Shown here in pieces: positions 15,287 to 19,591 of a stretch of 19,591 nucleotides of DNA (position 1 is its first letter; each line of letters opens with the position of its first letter). Source of the stretch: Methanobacterium sp. Its GTDB lineage: Archaea > Methanobacteriota > Methanobacteria > Methanobacteriales > Methanobacteriaceae. A program made the position numbers and the translations under genes. The stretch spans positions 21,050-40,640 of the forward strand of contig PMGM01000099.1 in NCBI GenBank assembly GCA_003158115.1, written 5' to 3'. The notes below the pieces were generated by a model. It was given only the letters and a program-made list of their open reading frames with translations, was not told where the DNA came from and did no database searches.

Positions 15287-15874
15287 TTATTTATTTTTAT
15301 ATTTTTCTTTCCAATATATCAATCTTAATATCATCAGATATTTTCCCTCTCCACTTATTTCAAATCCTGCATTTAAAGCTGATTTTAAAGAACTTAAATT
15401 ATTTTTTTCAACAACCATTTTTAATTTTTTCTTTCCTAAATCTGCTGAAAATTCTGACATTTTTTGAAGATTATATGTATAAAATCCCATTCCCCTGTAT
15501 TCAGGATCTGTTATGGAATAATGGATGTACCCTTCTTCTTTGAAGTTTATTTTCATAGGAGGATAGAAAAATATCTTATTTTCAATAATTAAATAGCTTA
15601 TACTTACTAAAATTTTTTTTAAAAAAATTCCAAAAAGAAGTTGACTTCTAAAAAATTTTTCTGTTAAATCAGATAATATAGAAAATTCACCTAGACTATA
15701 TCCATTCTCCAAGAGATATTTTAAATCATTTTTTGAAAAGAATATAACGGGTTCTACAAAATTGTTCTCATAGTTTTGATGGTTTAATGGATCCATTTCT
15801 AGCAAATAAACTTCATGATAAAAAAAAATATTTTCCTCAAAAAATTTAGTTAATCCCTTAAAAAATTTATTCAT
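15287..15874 (-). CDS. GNAT-type N-acetyltransferase-like protein (paralog 2)
   Basis: 195 aa, aligned over its full length with the protein at 12941-13540. Shared blocks include NGYSLGEF, ILVSIS, PPMKI, IHYSITDPEYRG, GKKKLKM and GEGKYL. The motif A loop reads YRGMGFYTYNL here, with Met replacing Lys in R-G-x-G. An AAGGAG site lies 6 nt before ATG 15874. The gene follows the WbqC family gene by 53 nt on the same strand, so they probably share a transcript. If the WbqC gene is defective, this gene may still be expressed from the same promoter. The substrate is unknown. Confidence 0.75.
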   Translation of the reverse strand: MNKFFKGLTKFFEENIFFYHEVYLLEMDPLNHQNYENNFVEPVIFFSKNDLKYLLENGYSLGEFSILSDLTEKFFRSQLLFGIFLKKILVSISYLIIENKIFFYPPMKINFKEEGYIHYSITDPEYRGMGFYTYNLQKMSEFSADLGKKKLKMVVEKNNLSSLKSALNAGFEISGEGKYLMILRLIYWKEKYKNK

Positions 15875-15927
15875 ATATTCTCCTTAAATTTAGTTTTAAT
15901 TCGTACTCAAAAAGTATTTTAACTTTC

Positions 15928-16635
15928 TTATATGGTTTTCAGTGCATTAGAAGTGCCTTTTCTAATATAATTTATTGCTTCTTCTCCAGTGTTGAATATT
16001 AAATCAATTACTGAGAGGTATGGAATGAATTCTTTACCTAATTGTGGATAGACAGGATGATTATAATCATACCAATATAATTTAATATTTTTATCGGTAA
16101 ATTCCTGTTTATTAGTGTAATTACGAGCTGTAGGACCTACCAAACTTTCATCAGCACCTAACTCTTCTAATATATTTAATATTCTGTCTGTTTTCTGGAC
16201 ATTACCATCATCTATTTCTGATGATTTAATAAACTGTGGCATTTTAAGACCTAATATTTTTGAAATATCTTTAATTATTGTTATGTTCAGGTCGACTAAG
16301 TATTCCCATTCACAATCATAAAAACTGTTAATTTTGGATTCATAATCATAATAATACGGTGCTTTATTATAATAACTATATATTTTATTAGCATGATCAT
16401 TTTTCCAATTAATTGAGTTGTTTATTCTAGTTTCATTAATTTTTTGACCAAAATTTTTTATAACTGGGACCGAAATCCATTTCTCAGAATCTTGAAATTT
16501 AAGTTTATTTCTACGATGCCATGAATCTTTTACAAATTGAACATCATCAAAAAAAACAAAAACATCAACTAAATCGATCATCCCAAAGAAACCAGACCAA
16601 GGCAAATATGAAGGTTGATAAATTGTAGCCTTAAT
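15928..16635 (-). CDS. WbqC family protein with an apparent ATT start codon
   Basis: 235 aa if read from ATT 16635. WbqC-like proteins are widespread in O-antigen and capsule clusters; their activity is not established. The family usually begins with a strand and the motif HQPNYLPWLGFF, and here KATIYQPSYLPWSGFFGMID is encoded in frame directly after ATT 16635-16633. An AGGAGG site sits 7 nt upstream of that ATT (16648-16643), and an in-frame TAA (16638-16636) just before it excludes any longer version. The first conventional start, TTG 16605, would remove the conserved QPSYL motif and has no ribosome site. Later family features are DVFVFFDDVQFVKDSWHRRN and LVGPTARNYT. So either ATT is used as a rare start or ATG was lost by one substitution and the gene is poorly or not expressed. 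Confidence 0.75.
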   Translation of the reverse strand: MKATIYQPSYLPWSGFFGMIDLVDVFVFFDDVQFVKDSWHRRNKLKFQDSEKWISVPVIKNFGQKINETRINNSINWKNDHANKIYSYYNKAPYYYDYESKINSFYDCEWEYLVDLNITIIKDISKILGLKMPQFIKSSEIDDGNVQKTDRILNILEELGADESLVGPTARNYTNKQEFTDKNIKLYWYDYNHPVYPQLGKEFIPYLSVIDLIFNTGEEAINYIRKGTSNALKTI

Positions 16636-16797
16636 TTAACTTCCTCCTAATGTCTTTTCAAAATAAAAAGAGTATCTATTTTTTATTCTATCATCCTCGG
16701 GCAAATAATGTATAGCTTTTTCAACCATTTTCCAATTACTCGACAATTTAACACTAGTATCAGCTCCGTCATTATAACACTGAGTTACTACATTAAA
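16636..16797 (-). pseudogene. 3' remnant of an unidentified gene upstream of the WbqC gene
   Basis: An open frame of 53 codons runs from just after a TAG (16800-16798) to TAA 16638-16636. It reads FNVVTQCYNDGADTSVKLSS, then NWKMVEKAIHYLPEDD and RIKNRYSFYFEKTLGGS. The composition is protein-like, and its last codons (TTA GGA GGA AGT TAA) contain the AGGAGG ribosome site of the WbqC gene, as expected for two adjoining operon genes. There is no good start codon near its beginning (the first ATG is residue 24), and the sequence upstream is AT-rich and closed. It therefore looks like the tail of a gene whose 5' part was deleted. I cannot name the family. Confidence 0.5.
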
Positions 16798-17479
16798 CTA
16801 AATTACAAAGAATATATTTGGTGTTATTCCTATTTATAAATAACTTTAAATTAAGTTTAGAGTAGATTAAGGAGATATTTAATCAAATCTGTATTAATTT
16901 TATACAACAAATTTTATTGTTTTTTCCTCGTCTATACTAAATTTAGATTTGTTATTTAACCGATTAACTTAACATGAAATATAAATGATAATCATTCACA
17001 AATCATAGTTTTTTTTGTTTTTATGAATTAACACATAACTTAAATAAATATTGAACCTAAACAAACTTGTGATTCTTGTAAAAACATCTGAGTGTACTGA
17101 AAAGTTATTGTTAAATAAATACCCGGAATGGTGAATGATGTGATTATTATAGATCATAAGATTTAATGGGCCCTAATTTTTTGAGGTAAGTTATTTTTAA
17201 CCATAATTTAGGGAATATTCGATGAATATGGTTTATTATTCAAGCTAAACCATTTTAAACATTTAATATACAGAGGGTAGAAGATTTTAATCCATTCCAA
17301 CCCGATATTATAAAGAGTTTTTAAAAGTTCATTTATATCAAATTTTAAAAGCAATCCATATTCTTGTTATTTTTTTATAATAATTAATCAAATCTTAAAT
17401 GGGAAAGTTCGTCATATAAAAAAAGGTAAATAAATAATAAAAAAGCATTAATTTCTTTAAAAAAATATTTAGGAACTAA
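16798..17479. other. 682-bp non-coding stretch upstream of the WbqC remnant
   Basis: AT-rich, with no convincing gene. A perfect 13-bp palindrome AATGATAATCATT is at 16984-16996. A short plus-strand frame at about 17055-17134 (reads VILVKTSECTEKLLLNKYPEW near its end) lacks a ribosome site and is too short to call. Confidence 0.5.
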
Positions 17480-17842
17480 CTAAACCACCATTCCAATTAA
17501 CGTCTGTATTTCCTTATCTTCAAATGGTTTCACAATGTATCCGAATGGTTCGGTTATATTTGCTCGTTTTATGGTATTTTTATCATTATATCCTGTCACA
17601 TATATGACTGGAACATGATATAGATTGTTGATCTTCTGGGCAGTATCAATCCCATCTATATTTCCTTTCAAATGTATATCCATTAAAATCAGATCGGGAT
17701 TTGTTTCTCGAGTTTTTTTTAGAGCATCATTTCCATTGTCGGTGATATCAAGTACATGGTAACCCATTTTTTCTAGGTGTATTTTTAAATCTATGGCGAC
17801 AATGAAATCATCTTCTACAATTAATATTTTTGAATGAACCAT
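17480..17842 (-). CDS. single-domain response regulator (CheY-like receiver)
   Basis: 120 aa, a receiver domain with no output domain. Key residues are the acidic pair Asp11-Asp12 (ILIVEDD), phospho-acceptor Asp55 (LILMDIH), Thr83 (VIYVTGY) and Lys105 (IVKPFE). It would be phosphorylated by a histidine kinase encoded elsewhere and act by protein contact, as is common for stand-alone receivers in methanogens. The start is ATG 17842, with AAGGAG (17856-17851) 8 nt upstream. A TTG 30 nt further up is in frame but would put the ribosome site inside the gene. No kinase or partner gene is adjacent. A TATA-like TATATA at about 17930-17925 could be its promoter. It is divergent from the TFE gene. Confidence 0.92.
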   Translation of the reverse strand: MVHSKILIVEDDFIVAIDLKIHLEKMGYHVLDITDNGNDALKKTRETNPDLILMDIHLKGNIDGIDTAQKINNLYHVPVIYVTGYNDKNTIKRANITEPFGYIVKPFEDKEIQTLIGMVV

Positions 17843-18175
17843 CCTTGGTAACTCCTTTGTTACAATTCTCAATTTTTAGAACACTTAATAATATCCTTTT
17901 TCACCCTATTCGTATCTTATTTCTATATATTATTTTATTGAATATATCAATTTTATGATCACATTTTTTTAGCAAAATATATATGGGAGTCATTAAAGAC
18001 AACCAAATTGAAATAAAAAGAAATTAATACAACATAGTAGGGAAGTACGGAGATAATTAATTTAACTAATTTACAATAATACATGCTAAACCAGATTTAA
18101 AAAAAAATTACGGAATTTATAATTCTAATATCCCAACAGATCGTATAATTTGAAGTAATGGGGGAGGGGTTTATA
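17843..18175. promoter_or_regulatory. divergent promoter region between the response regulator and TFE
   Basis: 333 bp. On the plus strand TTTATAAT at 18116-18123 lies 53 nt before the TFE start, giving a leader of about 35 nt. On the minus strand AT-rich TATA-like sequence at 17925-17940 serves the response regulator. The G-rich TFE ribosome site GGGGGAGGGG is at 18160-18169. Nothing else stands out. Confidence 0.5.
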
Positions 18176-18691
18176 ATGTTAAAAAATCCACTTTTTCAGG
18201 AAATATTAATGGACATAACAAATGATGAAGAAAGCAGTTTTTCAATTATTGAATGTATATTAAAGGGAAAAACATCGGATGAAGAAATTTCCAAGGAAAC
18301 AGAAATTAAATTAACTGTAGTTAGAAGAGTTCTATATAAATTATATGATGCAGGTATAGCATCTTACAAAAGAACCAGAGATCCTGATACTAAATGGGAA
18401 AGTTATAACTGGAGATTTGAGCAGGATAAAGTATCGGAAATAATCAATAAAAAATATGAAAGTTTAACCGAAGAAATTGAAAGATGCATTAAATATGAAG
18501 AAGAAAATATATTCTTTGTCTGTAAAACAAACAACCATAGATATAAATTCGAAAAAGCGTCACAAACTAATTTTATATGTCCTGAATGTGGTGAATCATT
18601 GGAATATCAGGACAATTCATCTATAATAGTGAAATTACTGAATGAAAAGGCCAGATATACATCTTTAGGTAAATCTAAGGATATAAAATAA
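18176..18691 (+). CDS. tfe: archaeal transcription factor E, alpha subunit (TFE)
   Basis: 171 aa, normal for archaeal TFE alpha, the homolog of eukaryotic TFIIE-alpha that helps open the promoter in the RNA polymerase pre-initiation complex. The N-terminal winged helix (about 1-88) shows LMDITNDEESSFSIIECILK and the recognition region SDEEISKETEIKLTVVRRVL, then LYDAGIASYKRTRDPDTKWESYNW. A charged linker (95-112) leads to the zinc ribbon FFVCKTNN...FICPECGESLEY. The second knuckle is intact (Cys135, Cys138), but the first reads C-x4-H (Cys116, His121) where C-x2-C is usual in TFE. This may be lineage-specific or a sign of divergence. The start is ATG 18176, after GGGGGAGGGG; an ATG at 18158 overlaps that site. 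Whether this is the only tfe copy in the genome cannot be seen here. Confidence 0.9.
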   Translation: MLKNPLFQEILMDITNDEESSFSIIECILKGKTSDEEISKETEIKLTVVRRVLYKLYDAGIASYKRTRDPDTKWESYNWRFEQDKVSEIINKKYESLTEEIERCIKYEEENIFFVCKTNNHRYKFEKASQTNFICPECGESLEYQDNSSIIVKLLNEKARYTSLGKSKDIK

Positions 18692-19223
18692 TAATTATTA
18701 ATTTATTTTTTGTTAAAATTAAAATTCCATTTCTATTTTTTTTTACAAAAGTTAGAGACTATTAAATTTGGGTAATTAGTTACAATAGAATTCTGCATGT
18801 ATTCATTGTAATATCATTAGTATGCTCAGTAATTGAGTTATCCATAATAACCTGATAGTTTATTTCCAAAATTCATTTGTTTTCTGTACAAATTGATATG
18901 AATAAATAAATATTTTTTTTTAATTCATTTAGAAGCAATTAGTATTATAACTGAATTTTCTATTTTACCATACCTTTAAACAATAATTATATAAATTCTT
19001 ATGCATGCTTAAGAAGAGCTCTATATAAGCCTAAGATAAGCTTAAATATTAATATAGTCAATAGATACATCTTTGCATAACAAATAAGTATATATACTGG
19101 CCATTATAATATATAAAAGCATCAAGAGGACCTAAAAATTGAATTTAGTATTCGTTGGTCTTCTAAGAAATGATAATGAATGATAAATGGAAAACATGAT
19201 AATAACAAGAAGTGGTGATTATA
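18692..19223. other. 532-bp intergenic region between TFE and the phage-like gene
   Basis: AT-rich with no gene seen. T-runs soon after the TFE stop (18735-18745) may terminate transcription. A 12-bp palindrome AGTATATATACT is at 19087-19098, followed by a TATA-like TATATAAAAG at about 19110-19119. A provirus boundary, if there is one, should lie in this stretch, but the matching repeat would be outside the window. Confidence 0.5.
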
Positions 19224-19591
19224 ATGGCTTATGATTGGGCCATAATCAAAACAGAGTATATACAAGGATTCATAGATGAAAATGGGAATAATAAACTTCC
19301 AACACTGGAGGAATTGTCTAAGAGATATCAATGTAGTTACTCTAATATGAAACATAAGTCTTCAAGTGGTAAGTGGAAACTTAAAAGGAAGCAATTTAAG
19401 AAGGAACGAGAAGGAATAATCCAACAAAAAAAACTTGATTTAATAATTGATCAAGCTGTAGAATTTAATAGTGAAGCATTAAAAGCTTCAAAAAATGGTA
19501 TTAAAACAGTAATAGAAAATTTTGCAAAACCTGATTTAAAGCCTTTAGATATTCAGAAATTAAGTATAGCATTGATAAACTTACATAAGGT
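19224..19591 (+). CDS. phage terminase small subunit-like protein, N-terminal 122 codons (runs off right edge)
   Basis: An open frame from ATG 19224 to the end of the window, with GGTGAT (19214-19219) 4 nt upstream, a perfect match to the methanogen ribosome site. It reads MAYDWAIIKTEYIQGFIDEN, then LPTLEELSKRYQCSYSNM, then SGKWKLKRKQFKKERE. This W-x-I-x4-Y...PTLEELS..Y.CSYS...W...R layout is the N-terminal helix-turn-helix of many phage small terminases, which recognise the packaging site. After it comes a helical, charged region (LDLIIDQAVEFNSEALKASK). The large terminase and portal genes would be expected to the right. The call is from pattern memory without a search, and other phage DNA-binding proteins are possible. 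Confidence 0.55.
   Translation, partial: MAYDWAIIKTEYIQGFIDENGNNKLPTLEELSKRYQCSYSNMKHKSSSGKWKLKRKQFKKEREGIIQQKKLDLIIDQAVEFNSEALKASKNGIKTVIENFAKPDLKPLDIQKLSIALINLHK

Noticed and set aside
19122..19355. Minus-strand open frame at the right end
   Set aside because: It overlaps the start of the plus-strand phage-like gene, which has a strong ribosome site and protein-like composition.

Overview
The window looks like a piece of an AT-rich methanogen chromosome, most likely order Methanobacteriales (a Methanobacterium-like organism). The reasons are: an archaeal transcription factor E alpha gene, TATA boxes about 60 nt upstream of start codons, GGTGA/GGAGG-type ribosome sites, a stand-alone receiver protein, secreted NosD-like beta-helix proteins, and a glycan gene repertoire typical of that group. 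The genus is an inference from style; no rRNA gene is present to confirm it.

Layout. (1) 1-2302, minus strand: a tightly coupled aminotransferase - NeuB/SpsE synthase - SpsF-like cytidylyltransferase operon that should make and CMP-activate a nonulosonic (sialic-acid-like) sugar; it runs off the left edge. (2) 2550-4004, plus: a Wzx-type polysaccharide flippase, divergent from that operon. (3) 4887-6906, plus: a secreted beta-helix protein and a hexapeptide-repeat O-acetyltransferase, each after a long non-coding stretch. (4) 7023-9735, minus: two overlapping GT-B glycosyltransferases (one with a DUF1972-type N-terminus), followed by a 54-codon gene and a broken small ORF. (5) 10981-12760, plus: a membrane-anchored GT2 glycosyltransferase and a SAM methyltransferase. 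(6) 12941-16797, minus except one gene: two paralogous GNAT-type proteins on either side of a second, plus-strand secreted beta-helix gene, then a WbqC family gene whose start codon appears to be ATT, and the 3' remnant of another gene. (7) 17480-18691: a single-domain response regulator and, divergent from it, TFE alpha. (8) 19224 to the right edge: an open frame resembling a phage terminase small subunit, suggesting that a provirus begins here.

Taken together, regions 1-6 form a surface-glycan island: sugar synthesis and activation, sugar transfer, acetylation and methylation, lipid-linked export, and secreted proteins that may be displayed at the surface. Many intergenic gaps are long (300-1250 bp), AT-rich and contain relics and short dyads, as expected in an accessory, rearranging region. 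No CRISPR array, tRNA, rRNA or intact transposase was seen.

The strongest leads for a second look are the ATT start of the WbqC gene beside a gene remnant, the perfect 11-bp dyad that overlaps the ribosome site of the second beta-helix gene, the GNAT pair flanking that gene, the small overlapping ORFs near 7.2 kb, and the TFE gene with an incomplete zinc ribbon next to the putative provirus edge.
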